From assembly GCA_047495785.1 (NCBI GenBank), contig JBLDXI010000015.1, forward strand, positions 4,092,001 through 4,156,000: DNA of 64,000 nucleotides. The letters are read 5' to 3'. This document shows positions 20,001-30,424 of the stretch, piece by piece; position 1 is the stretch's first letter, and every line of letters starts with the position of its first letter. Position numbers and translations under genes: made by a program. Source of the DNA: Lepidodermella squamata. Its lineage: Eukaryota; Gastrotricha. Under the pieces are notes generated by a model. The model saw only the letters and a program-made list of their open reading frames with translations. It did not search any database and was not told where the DNA came from.

Positions 20001-20885
20001 TTAATTTTTTCAATTTAAAAATTTCAATTTATATATATTTTTGGTTTTTTTCCGAATTCCAACAGGTATCCAGCGTGCTTTTCGATGGCCGTCATAATCC
20101 ACTATTCATTTCTATGCACCTTCGCCTTCAGCTCATGCTTGGCCTACGACATCTGGCGAACCTTTTCAAACCGAGCTGGGACAATGACTTCAGCTGAGGC
20201 GAAACGTCTCTACCGCCGTTATTGCTTCTTCGGCTGGGGAATGCCTCTACTCGTCATTGTCATCTCCGTTTTTCTCGAGTTCATCCCCGACATGAAAGTT
20301 TTCTCACTGCCCCGGCCTCGTTACTCGATGCCTGTTTCAATAATTCACCCATCAGATTTTCACACCAGCGACTACCACGAGCATTCAGTCTGGGTCTGCT
20401 GGATGATGAACCGTTACGCTGTAGTGGCGTATTTCAAAACTCCGATTTTCTTCTGCTTACTGACAAATGCAATATTCTTCACCATGACCATCGTTCAAAT
20501 TCGACGAGCTTCCGAACACAGTGCTCGAGCCGGCCGCGGCCATTCGATGGGCATCCGCCGCCGGCTGTTCATCTACCTTAAAATCAGCACAATTATGGGC
20601 ATGACGTGGCTGTTCGGCTTCATCGCGGCTGCGACTAAAATCGAAGCGCTGTGGATCCCGTTCGGCCTAGCCAACGCCCTACAAGGCATGTACGTCTGTC
20701 TGGCGTTTGTTTTCACGAAAAAAGTCGCACGGCTGTTGCGCGGATGGGCGGCCGGCGAAGAGCGCGCGACGATTGACCCGCGGCGTTACGCTTCATCGAG
20801 CAGCCAACACTGCACTACAGCAACAACAACAACGACAGCGTCGACTAATAACGCACCCTCACGGTTAACTTCGGTCCAAAAATGA
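17042..20885 (+). CDS. Class B/methuselah-adhesion-like GPCR with N-terminal somatomedin-B domain
   Basis: Three exons, 17042-18133, 19308-19945 and 20066-20885 (849 aa). All junctions keep frame: donor gtaaat / acceptor aatatag, then donor gtaaac / acceptor aacag. Signal peptide about 1-22. A somatomedin-B-like Cys-rich domain follows at about 25-65 (CGRTTCYGEG ... CSCSTRCALFDDCCEDF). A long Cys-containing ectodomain runs to about 500. Seven membrane spans then follow, with family B landmarks: GMTWLFGF in TM6 and NALQGMYVCLAFVFTKK in TM7. No GPS cleavage motif was evident. The tail is short and Thr/Ser-rich. Such receptors signal through G proteins from the plasma membrane; the ligand is unknown. 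Intron 1 (1.17 kb) is almost wholly a transposon. The adhesion versus methuselah assignment is uncertain. Confidence 0.88.
18153..19270. mobile_element. MITE-like element (family B), fills a GPCR intron
   Basis: The left end GACCGTTA..GTGAAAAGTGGGG and right end GCCAAACCCCACTTTTCACTTGA are inverted copies. The part at 19030-19260 matches the reverse complement of 24570-24800. The element starts about 19 bp after the donor and ends about 37 bp before the acceptor, so removing it would leave an ordinary short intron. A foldback repeat (18281-18775) is nested in it. Confidence 0.7.
18281..18775. repeat. Foldback repeat with about 200-bp arms and tRNA-like promoter boxes
   Basis: 18281-18480 and 18575-18775 are imperfect reverse complements (shared blocks include AAGGGCAAAGTCC and AACAAGCCGTG). 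On the minus strand the left arm carries TGGCGCAGTGGA and, further on, AGTTCGACTCC. These resemble box A and box B of RNA polymerase III promoters, suggesting a tRNA-derived origin. Confidence 0.6.
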
Positions 20886-21345
20886 TTCTTTTTTTTCGAA
20901 AAACGATATTAAATAAATAAAAATTGTGCATATTTCGCGTGGAATAATAATAATATTTAATTTGCTATTTTTTTTACGTTCAATGCGAGTGCTGCAAATA
21001 AAAAGCCGAATTATTATATCAATATTTAAAATCAAATAAAAATTATCTGTGGTTTCATTACACGAAGGCGTTGCTTTAGAAATTCGGATCGTTGCTCTAT
21101 GCCCGAGTAAAATCGGTGCTCGAAATGCTTATATACTATATGCGTTAGGTTCAACATGTGGCTGGCAATAAGTGATAGAAATAATCCCAACATAAATAAT
21201 GATAAAAAACATCGCATGATTTTTCCTTAATCAAATCTTCTTCAAATATCTTTCGTAGCAGATGATCGATTAAAAAGAGGTTTTTCTCCTAGCATTGCAT
21301 TGTGTACTTTTTTACCTCTGCGCATTTTTTGTATACGTAATAATA
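20886..21345. other. Intergenic region
   Basis: AATAAA signals near 20910-20930 probably end the GPCR transcript. No gene seen. Confidence 0.5.
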
Positions 21346-22017
21346 ATGCTATTCGCCGACGACTCTTCGGAAACAGGTGCTTGTAGTATAGACATGGAGA
21401 GCAGCGAACTGGAAACAAGTAGTAATAACGCACCCCGGCCAAGTCGGAAGTTGATGATCACTGCTGATGATGCGGATGAATTGTTGAATAGCCAAATTAT
21501 TGTAGAGCCGACAACGAGCAATAATAATAACAACTCAGAAGCCGTCCTTGTTACGTCTTCGAATCGATCACTATTAAGAATGCGAGACAGTATTCTTGAG
21601 GAGTCGGCCTATCTGGCGAAAGCTAATCTCGCTCGCTCGGTCAAATACATCGCCAACGCACCTTACATATACCCGAACGGCATAGGACAAGAGTCACCAC
21701 CTCAATTCGTCATGAATTCATCGATGATATCGAAACCGCCAAGCGTGACTGTTATCCGCATCCCGGATGACGAGGCGAGGAAAGAATACGAACCTGGAGC
21801 GGAGAGTCTGCGTGAGGAGGCGATTTGTTGCGCTTTCAGTGCCTTCTGCTGCGGGCCCATGTGCCTATGGATACCTGCCTGCATTTGCGCCTTCAGAAAA
21901 TACCAATCAGAAGCAAGTTACCGCCTATCGATTCGACTCAGCACTGCTGCTATCATCATTGGAGCGCTATTAATTGTTGCCAATATTTTCTTCCGATTTT
22001 TCTATCAAGGACAGTAG
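21346..22017 (+). CDS. CD225/dispanin-like two-pass membrane protein, long N-terminus
   Basis: A 223-aa frame from the first ATG; a second ATG at 21394 (MESSELETS) is equally plausible. A long polar Ser/Asn-rich N-terminus precedes a C-terminal unit with two hydrophobic segments. The first is AICCAFSAFCCGPMCLWIPA, then a basic loop (CAFRKYQSEASYRLSIRLS), then AAIIIGALLIVANIFFRFF. This is the layout of dispanins, in which a cytosolic N-terminus is followed by a re-entrant or first span with cysteines and a C-terminal anchor. Members elsewhere alter membrane fusion or trafficking; no function can be assigned here. It belongs to the family clustered at 37-43 and 52-59 kb. Confidence 0.7.
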   Translation: MLFADDSSETGACSIDMESSELETSSNNAPRPSRKLMITADDADELLNSQIIVEPTTSNNNNNSEAVLVTSSNRSLLRMRDSILEESAYLAKANLARSVKYIANAPYIYPNGIGQESPPQFVMNSSMISKPPSVTVIRIPDDEARKEYEPGAESLREEAICCAFSAFCCGPMCLWIPACICAFRKYQSEASYRLSIRLSTAAIIIGALLIVANIFFRFFYQGQ

Positions 22018-22119
22018 CTATTTTAATTTTGATGAGCTGCTAATTTTTTAATAAAACTTCATTCAAATTTTATTCACAAAATAATAGCAATAAAAAATTG
22101 TGAAAAATTGAGAAGGTCA

Positions 22120-22465
22120 TCATTTTCCAACTTTCGGGCCATAGATGAAAATGTGATTGCGGGACTTGGGCACAACTGCGAAAAAAAATTAATTTCACAC
22201 ATTATATTTTTTTCGGAAATTTACCTGTGCGTCGGCATCTGCCGGACACCTCCCATCGACCATCAGCTGAGCAGGTGATGATACCATCACCCTCAAGGGT
22301 GAAGCCTTCTGCACAGGTGAATGACCGTCTCGAGCCGACTGACGAAGCGCCCTGTTCGGTAAATAAGGCGTGGGCTATCGATGGTGAGTCGCCACAGTTC
22401 GGTACCAAGTTGGCAGTAACACACCAGGTGAGGACACCCAAAATTAAGGCGGATTGCTTGAACAT
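22120..22465 (-). CDS. Small secreted protein with one sushi (CCP) domain
   Basis: Two exons, 22225-22465 and 22120-22175 on the minus strand (98 aa), intron gtaaat..ttcgcag. Signal peptide MFKQSALILGVLTWCVTA. One sushi domain follows with four cysteines and the usual Trp near the last Cys (C..RSFTCAEGF..ITCSADGRW..GRC). The second exon encodes a short basic tail (VPKSRNHIFIYGPKVGK). Sushi domains mediate protein binding in adhesion, complement-like and secreted proteins. The same exon plan and a similar tail occur in the gene at 35737-36141. The start was chosen at the Met that opens the signal peptide. Confidence 0.8.
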
Positions 22466-22540
22466 ATTTTCGCAGTAAAACTCAGCGTAGCTTTTAATAA
22501 CTTTGAATGAATGAAACACATATCGTTTTCATCGCCCAGT

Positions 22541-22550
22541 TTATATAGGC
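22541..22550 (-). promoter_or_regulatory. TATA box for the sushi gene
   Basis: GCCTATATAA on the minus strand, about 76 bp upstream of the ATG at 22465. Confidence 0.4.
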
Positions 22551-22842
22551 TTAATTGATGCGTAAACAGACACGATTTTTCTCGAATCGTGGCTAGCCAA
22601 AAGGTCATTCTTATTTATTGTTTACAAGTTATTGCAGCCATTTTAGGTGCAGGGCAGTTAAGGGTGTGTGCACTCAAGCTGAAGCAATGACAAAAAATTG
22701 AGGCTTGAAAAGTGATTACAACATCCGCCATTCAATTAAAATTACGTTGAATTGAAGAAATAGCGGGTTCAATGAAGCGTAAAATTCATCATGGGCACGA
22801 TTCAAGCCCCGATTTGCTGCTAAAGAAATTTAGGTTAAAAAC

Positions 22843-25800
22843 ATGAATACAACCGACGAAGTTGAGTCCAACATCACCTGTGAAGTTACTTATCAAACAA
22901 CACTGAGCTATTACGATTTCCTCGCAATTTTCACGACATCTAAGCAGGAATCTGAACGGCCTTATTTCATATTTCCTAACCTGGCCTGGAGTAGTTTCTA
23001 CCTGGCCGGAATCGCTTTTATCACGATTACAATTTTCGGGCTTCTGGGCAACGGCTACTCGTTCCTAGCCAGCATTTTACAGAGGCCTACAAATAACAGC
23101 TATAATCGGTACCTTTTAAGAGCACTATTTTTCAACAACACTCTGCTATGCGTAAGTCGTTGCAAATTAACACAAAATTTGATGATTCATTTAAATAAAA
23201 TAATTCAGGCCTCAAATGCGATTTTATTAATTCCGTTCGGTATTTACCCCATCCCGCCAAAACCGAACAGTATCGGTTCGATTTACCATCTAGTCATACC
23301 TTGCGATGCTTACGTCGAGGCGCATCGTGTCCTTTACCCGTTATCAGCAATTTTGACCCAGGCCAATTCATGGCTAGCAATTACTATATTGGTCGAACGT
23401 CGCGTTTCACTGTACCGAAACTACGAAACGAACGGATCTTTGACGAAAAGAATGCGAAAAATGTGTGAAAGGCGGTGTTTACCTATGGCTGAAGCTTCCC
23501 AGGGCAAGTACCAATGTTTCGTTATTATTTGCATCTACGTCGCGGCGACTTTGCTAACCCTGCCCACTCTGTTCGAATTCGACTATCGATACATGAAATT
23601 TTCCACTCTGCAAGAGACGGTCGTCGTTCGGCCTTATCAAGAAGGCCATATTCCTTTAAGGAATTTTGTGACATCTTTAAGCAGAGAAACACTTGAACGG
23701 CTGAATGCAATTCGTGATTTCTGGCCTGAACCGGACTTGGGAGCCGCAAATTCGAGCGACCCGCGATACTCTGTTGACTTGTTCCACTTTCCCGACAATT
23801 TTTTCGAAGATGACCTCGTTGTCATGACAAGCAATTTCACGCAAAAAATGTTGATATTAGGACTTAATGGCAGTCTAATATCTGACAACGAATCATCAAT
23901 CGATATTCACACGCTGGAAAGTGAGGACAGTCATGAAGCTTTGTGCGAGTTCACTTTTATTTCAAAACTGGTCATTTCATTCAACGATTGGTCGGTGTCG
24001 TAAGTTGAGTCGATACTTATAACCATTTACGTAAAACTTTTTTCACACCAGTCAACACATTCGCAACTATTACAGATGGTTCAACAATGTCTTCCTTTTG
24101 GTAAGGAATTTTAACCTTATACCGTACTGCCCGAAAGGTTGGGCCTGTCCTTTATTTTTTTCAAAACAAGTCGAAACCCCGTCTTATATTTGAGACTGTC
24201 CTTTATTTGAGGCCTGACCTTTATTATTTCGAACCCTTCTCAACTCATCACATGTCGCTATACAACGCTTGCAGTCCCTATGAAATGGCCTCTAAAAAGA
24301 TCGCCATATGCTCGGTTTTTTAACCCGAGGAGTAGGCGATCATGATGCGATGACGTAGTAGAATCCGAATTTCTTTAAACTATTTCGAAATTTACCAAAA
24401 TATATTAATAAAATGATGATACACGGTAGACGACCTGACCATTATTTGAGGCCTGACCTTTATTATTTCGAATGACCCTTGGACCCCGTCTTATATTTGA
24501 GGCCGACTCTTATACGAGGCTGACTAACTTTTCGCGCAGTACGGTAATCATTTGACCGTTAACAAGTGAAAAGTGGGATCTGGCGAAATTTTTGACATGA
24601 TGACATTTTGATGCCGCTTTTAAGATCAATGAACGAGGAGTCGAGCGATATCAAGAAGAGGTTGATAGTCATCATGGTTGCTGAGAAAATGGGCTTCAAA
24701 GTTTACGAGTGAAAATTGCTAATTTCGGAAAATGCGCGCTTAAAAAATTCAGGTTTTTATTGCATCAATTAACAATTCGTCGCGCAATAAATTCTGCAGT
24801 CATTTTCTTATGCGCAGTCGAGATTTTCGGGGTGATCTGAGGTGAGGAATCTTGCTCGATATTCAAAAATTTCGATTGAATCAAGCTTGTGCTTTCACGT
24901 CAAGCCTTTTCGGCAACACTTTTCGGTCTCTCATTTTTTGAGGTGGATGGGAGCGTCCTGCAGATCTTAAGCTTAAAAATACAAAATCTTTAAGAAAAAC
25001 TGAGCAAGAACATCCAGTAATCCAAGAATCGTCCCTCTTCAAGGCAACACAATTTTTTCAATTTGCTTGAAAATACAGAAAATACGCCAAACCCCACTCT
25101 TCACTTGTTAACGGTCATTTTTGATATGCCTTGTGTCTATAAACAGGGCATTTTACCGATTTGTGTGGCTGTAAGCTGCGCTGGATCCCTCATCCTAGCT
25201 ATCAGTCGAGACGGCAGTCACAAGCCATCTGAAACTGCGTTCGATCCTAACACCATGTTATCGCTAAGGGCGATAGGGGATGAGCAATCTCAGTACACAA
25301 TGGCAGCAGCTTGCCACTCAATTTTCTCCATGATCGCCTGTACCCTGCCATTTCTATGGGCTGAGGTATCTCTTCTGGCTCAAAACAGAGGGGCGTTAGA
25401 TGAAAACGCGTCGGAAGAGCTTACGGCTGAAGATCATGCGAGGCTGTGGATGGAGATATCCTCCTTAATTTACGGCTGCTCCTCAGCATTCAGCTGGCTG
25501 TTCTACGCAGTTCTCTTGGATGCTTTCAAACTATGCCCGACGCTTTGCCATAAGGAACGCAGAGTTGTCGTGACAATCAAAGAATCTCCTAAATCTGAGG
25601 AGCCTAATAATAACTTCGTATCATTTGAGTCTTCCTTCTACAGCCCTGTAAGCTTCAGCTTCAAAATCGACTACGGCAATAGTGAAGAGCAGGAGCAGCC
25701 AAAACCGACGGCTGAGCAGCCTATGGTCGTGAAACCCCTCGATTCAGGCTGCCATTCTGACTCAGCATCAAGTTCAAGTGGAGAAATAGCTGCGAGTAGT

Positions 25801-25896
25801 TCGTCGAACAATGACGCCTCAGAGTCTTTTCAATCATCGTCTCCCGAACCACTGAAAATCGATGTCTATTCCGCCTACTTTGAAGTTGATGTATGA
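22843..25896 (+). CDS. Class A (rhodopsin-like) GPCR, neuropeptide-receptor-like
   Basis: Model: 22843-23151, 23209-23994, 25147-25896 (614 aa). Intron 1 (57 bp, gtaagt..attcag) is clear. Intron 2 (1.15 kb) is less certain at its donor: gtgtcg keeps frame with the good acceptor aaacag, while the stronger gtaagt 5 bp later needs a weak acceptor at GTAAG. TM1 contains GLLGNGYS, TM3 ends with Glu-Arg-Arg in place of Asp-Arg-Tyr, TM5 has ILPICVAV, TM6 is MAAACHSIFSMIACTLPFLW and TM7 is near SSLIYGCSSAFSWLFYAVLLD. The second extracellular loop is very long (about 120 residues) with N-glycosylation sites. The C-tail is Ser/Glu-rich. Ligand unknown. Intron 2 holds two transposon copies. Confidence 0.82.
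24121..24543. mobile_element. MITE-like element (family A), second copy
   Basis: The left end ACCGTACTGCCCGAA at 24121-24135 is identical to the element at 9211. The right end GCGCAGTACGGT at 24532-24543 is an inverted, slightly diverged copy. The inside has several TTATTTGAGGC-CTGACC and CCCCGTCTTATATTTGAG repeats. It lies in intron 2 of the class A GPCR. Confidence 0.65.
24551..25117. mobile_element. MITE-like element (family B), second copy
   Basis: Terminal inverted repeats begin TGACCGTTAACAAGTGAAAA at 24551 and end with the matching inverted sequence at 25117. The interior matches the reverse complement of 18780-19260 (element B in the other GPCR). There is no coding capacity. It ends about 30 bp before the exon 3 acceptor of the class A GPCR. 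Confidence 0.72.
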
Positions 25897-26202
25897 TTTA
25901 TTAATTAAGGCTTTTCTATTTTTTGCTTGGCAATAAATAAACAAGTAGATGAAAGTGACGCAGACCTTGAAGTTTGTTGAATGAAAGTTTATTTTTGTCT
26001 CATATATTGAGTTTGCCAAGTGGAAGTTTGTTTTTGTCCTAGACATTTTGGTCTCTGAAAATCTGACGGAGAGTGAAAAGCTAATGCGTTACCTGTTATA
26101 CGCAAATTCTGCGTATTTCGTCTCCAGGTAACCAATTGAATTGTCTTTCTGGAGCCACTGGGTCAGCTTTTCATTGTGTGTATTTTTGAGCGTTCTAAAT
26201 TC
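25897..26202. other. Intergenic region
   Basis: An AATAAA near 25932 probably ends the GPCR transcript. The block at about 25818-26040 recurs in diverged form at 30049-30250. Confidence 0.5.
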
Positions 26203-29200
26203 ATGAAGATTTTCACGAAAGTTCTGTGCGTTTTACTGACTGCCATCGAAATGGTGAAAAGCATTCCCCCAGTGCCAGACACCATCTCTTTGCCGTTACC
26301 GAGTGATTACGCTTCTACACCTGAGTACGCCCCAGACTTGTCGTTTGACAAGGAAAACGCGAGCATTGATGGCTATTCGACAACTCAACGAAAATATGCC
26401 GCAGTGGCAGTTTCAAACGGCTTCCAGATAACATCAATGTCGGCGACACCTCCGACTCCAAGCACAACATTCGGCTTCGTAAAAACTGTTATTTGCCTTA
26501 ATATTTGTAATACTTTCAAGTATTTAAGTCAATTTTTTCCGCTCAGACCTCTACGATGGGCATGGGCAGGGTGAGCTCACATTGGAGGGCTGAAATGGAG
26601 GTGAGCGCCAACTATAAAACCGATGGGTCTGCGGGATGGTTCGGATTTGCAATAAGCGGTTGGGATGCAACTCCAAGTAATTTATTCCATAAAATTACAG
26701 CTTCTAAAACTAATCAAAATAATTACACAGCTTTCTCAAATCAATCGAATGGAACGGATTTTTACGATGCAATCACCTGGATGGGAAGTATCAACGTCTG
26801 GCAAAGCCTGTCGGTCGGAGGGGTGCAACATCTCGGATATGTTTCAGCAAGTGGAGGTGCGGCGCCGATGAAAATTCCCTCAAATGTTGTCAGGTCGTCA
26901 TCAGCGGGCTGTGGTAGAGCTGATATATTCAACAGCTCCGGAAAATTTGATTTCAGATTGATCGTGCAATCAGTTAAAGACAAAGTCACGGTATAAGTGA
27001 TTATCGTTATAAGGTGGATTTATTCATAGTTTTGTGTCTTATCAGACTACGCTGGTTCCCTTGCCTGGATTCGGGGCTACAACAGCCGCTGTTTGTATTT
27101 CGGACTATTACGCCAATGAAATGACTTATCAGCGACTGCAAGGAGACAGATTTTTATTCTTAGGAGCTATGGGACACAATGGTGATGCTCTGGTCAAAAA
27201 ATTGTATGACATTGTCAGTTGCGTGGCTTGAATTTCTTTTCAATCCTTCACTACTTAGCTACTTTTGGATATTGAACGAAACAATTTCGGCCGTTCCTGA
27301 TAATGCATCGCTACCGCTTCCATGGCAGTATTCGGGCACTCCTAAGTACTTCAGCTTTCAGTCATTCGATAAAACCAGCTACAATGCGACAGGGAACATG
27401 ATTATGACCGGTGCATCTTCATACACCGAAATCAGCTCCGGATTTCAGCTAACAAGAATGGGTTCGGTGACTACCGGAGTCATAAACTCGTTAGTAAGTT
27501 GGGCGATGACAATCGAAATTTTTCATCACCTGAAAATTTCCTTTATACTCAAGTTCGGAGGACCTAATGTGCTCCAATCTCAATGGAGAGTGGAGATTGA
27601 CCTACAGATTGATTATAAGACCGATGGCTCCTTTGCTTGGTTCGGAGTGAGTGTTGGCAGCAAATACTCCTGGGCAAATAGTAACAATTTTAGCATGTTT
27701 ATTGGAACTGATTACAACACCTGATACTTCTGTAGGCAAAACAAGTGGAGCAGTCAATTTCGACGCGCTGGCTAATTATAATGGTTTGCACGTTTGGCAA
27801 AAAATCGGTTATGGCTATGGTGAAATATACCTGACGAATGTGTCATCGTATGTTACTACTGTCACGCCCATACCATTAGACTACACTGCTGTATCTCCTA
27901 CGGCATGCAACAATCCATCACTTTTCCCGGCTACGGGTACAACAAATTATCGGATGATAATTCAATGCGCAGACGATTTTATAACGGTAATCTTACTTTT
28001 ACGAATGGAAATTTGACTAAAAATTGATAACAGGTTGCTGTAGTTACCCTGCCTCTCAACCCAGCCTCACCCAGCTCTATTTGTCTCGAAAATATAAACG
28101 CAACAGGACTCAAGACAACAATTGATGGAACAGGGATATGGCACCTGCATGGGTTCCTTGGCGGTAATGCGACCATTGTTGCGCAAAAATTGTGTGTTGT
28201 ACCTTAACAAATTGTCCCCTTGAAAACTAAAATGTGCTTGCCAGCTATCTATTTCGGCTTGCTGCTGGGATGGCCCCGTCGACGGTTCCAACTACATCTA
28301 CACCATCTACGACATCAACAACGACCACATCAACTCCATCGACGTCAACAATTAGTTCAACGTCGACCGAAACATCGACCGATTCCGACTCTACGACAAC
28401 AACTCAGATGATAACTAGCGCTCAATCGCAATCTCAGCCCGAGCTATCGACCTCAACGATGGCTTCAACTTCTACGACAACTGTCACACAATCGTCCTCT
28501 CAGCCAAGTTCCTCGACGACTAAACTGTCATCACCCTCTCAGCCTGTTATAACTGCCGGTGTAGTTACGACTGCTGGGCCAACAAATCAAGTTGATCCTG
28601 TAACGGGCTTCCCTATCCCAGCACTCATCGATGGAAATCGAGTTCCGATTTTGCGTTACGAAGACCTGGCTCCTTGTCAATCTCTGCAAGTCGACATCAG
28701 ATCTCCAGCAGCGAACACGAAAATCTACATGACATTTGCTGCCGAGGGCTTGCAAAGCCTCGACCCCAGCTCGCAGGAGATATCGTTATGGAGCTCAATC
28801 TTACTGCAGTGGATCGTGTCTGAGTGCAACGAAAAGGACGCGGCGCCCAATGTCGATGAAAAGGAGCGAATAGTGACAACCAAGCGAGAGGACATCTGGC
28901 GACCGTCGTTGATCTTCGCGAATACCACGTCAGATTTCTACATGGCCAACCCGGTTTACGGCGAGAAAATGGAAATCGTATACTACCCGACTCGGCCGAA
29001 TCGAACGCTGTTTTTCCACTGGAATCGGATCGGAACATTCACGTCTAGTTGTGATATGGATTTGGGGAAATTTCCGTTTGACAAGCAAACGTGCGATTTC
29101 ACCTTTCTAATCGACGAGTCGGCTGATTTTGTAACATTCGGAGGGCTGTACGTAACGACCAAAGGAGCTCTCTCAACTGAGATTTGGACATTCGATAAAG

Positions 29201-29724
29201 TGCAAAAAGAGATAGGAATCACGTTCTCCTCAAGCCGCCGGACGTCAACAATGAGCTATGCCAAAATTCGTTTCTCTTTCAAGCGAGATCCTACGTATTA
29301 CCTGGTTAATTTGGCCATACCCTGTTATATTATCGTTGTTCTCGCGTTTTGTTCTCTATTGATGGACCCTTTCTCGCCCGATCGACCCGTGTTTTGCGGC
29401 ACAATGATGTTAGCCCTGACTGTAGCCCAGTCTGATGTGATACAAAGTGTTCCGTTGACATCGCAGCATATCCTATACGCAAATTACATTCTGTTGCTTA
29501 CCGGCCTTTCGGCACTGTTGACAATTTATGAAATTCTCATGTCAACCTTGGGCCCAAAATTCTCGAAACCGTATCTGAAACACGTCCGCATTATGCCACT
29601 GCGGTTCAACCTGTTTCGTTCGATCGACTTTGCAATTTTCCTGATCGCATTTGATATGGTACTTGTGATTAACCTTTACCTGATCATGGTTGCCACCAGT
29701 GACTCGAATTGGATTACGGTTTGA
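26203..29724 (+). CDS. Chimeric receptor: two unrecognised extracellular modules plus a Cys-loop ligand-gated channel (copy 1)
   Basis: Nine exons: 26203-26478, 26547-26676, 26731-26990, 27046-27203, 27259-27493, 27554-27680, 27736-27986, 28034-28191, 28245-29724 (1024 aa, all junctions in frame). Signal peptide about 1-20. Module 1 covers about residues 21-275 and module 2 about 276-531. They share motifs (SLPLP..Y..TP.Y; NYKTDGS.GWFGF; a Cys near the end of each third and fourth exon) and identical intron phases. A Ser/Thr linker follows at about 542-643. The channel unit then has Cys-loop C801-x13-C815, M2 with Pro-Asp-Arg (910-912) and LALTV, four spans and a short M3-M4 loop. Modules look beta-rich and might be lectin-like, but the family was not recognised. 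The gene is predicted to be a plasma-membrane channel with a large ligand-capturing head (inference). Loop C lacks the nicotinic Cys pair. Confidence 0.85.
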
Positions 29725-30424
29725 TCTTTTTCAGCCTCGTTTTTATTTCTAATCAGGAAATTTTAAATGTTGTGCTCATGATTCATTATTTGATTTGCTA
29801 TTGATTAAGCCATGCCGGTCAAGAGTAGTAGCTCATGAAGCTAATTAAATAATCAGGTTTCAAATACAGCTTGACTTGCGTGGCGAAAGGACACCGGATT
29901 TTCCTGCCGATCATACAAAGTACGTGGTTGGTAAATGAAGAAATATTAACTTGTTTTTAGCTATTTCTGTATCTGCAAGAAAAGACGAATTTCTAAAAAA
30001 TGGGAGGAACCTTAAAGTTAAGTAGTTCACCGAGCAGTAGGACTCAGGCCTCAGAGTCTTTTCAAATGCCGTCTCCTGAATCACTAAAAAATGGCGATTA
30101 TTCCACCTACTTTGAAGCTAATGCTTGATTTTTTCATTAGGGCGCTGCTATTTCTCTTTGGTTTGCAATAAATAAATAACTACATAAAAGCATTGCCATC
30201 CATGGACCCAGAGTTTGTTGAGTGGAAGTGGGAGTTTAGTATCGTCTCAAGTGTTTTCGTCACTGCGAGGTTTGCCTGGTAGGTAAAAAATGTACCTGAG
30301 CGAATATGTTACGCAAGTTGTACGCAAACCCTACATAATTTGTATCTAGGTAACCCCTCGAAAAGCATTTATCAAGCCCGCCGGTCCTCTTCCCACCACC
30401 TGCATTTTAAAACTTTCCAAATTC
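29725..30424. other. Intergenic region holding a duplication breakpoint
   Basis: 29810-29870 matches 35180-35243 (the 3' flank of copy 2), so one duplication edge lies near 29870. Downstream, 30049-30250 matches the last coding bases and 3' region of the class A GPCR (25818-26040). No complete gene. Confidence 0.6.
30049..30130 (+). pseudogene. Relic of the 3' end of the class A GPCR gene
   Basis: The stretch is similar to 25818-25896 (codons for SESFQSSSPEPLK... and the stop), with substitutions and no upstream exons. It was carried along when the neighbouring chimeric receptor gene was duplicated. Confidence 0.7.
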
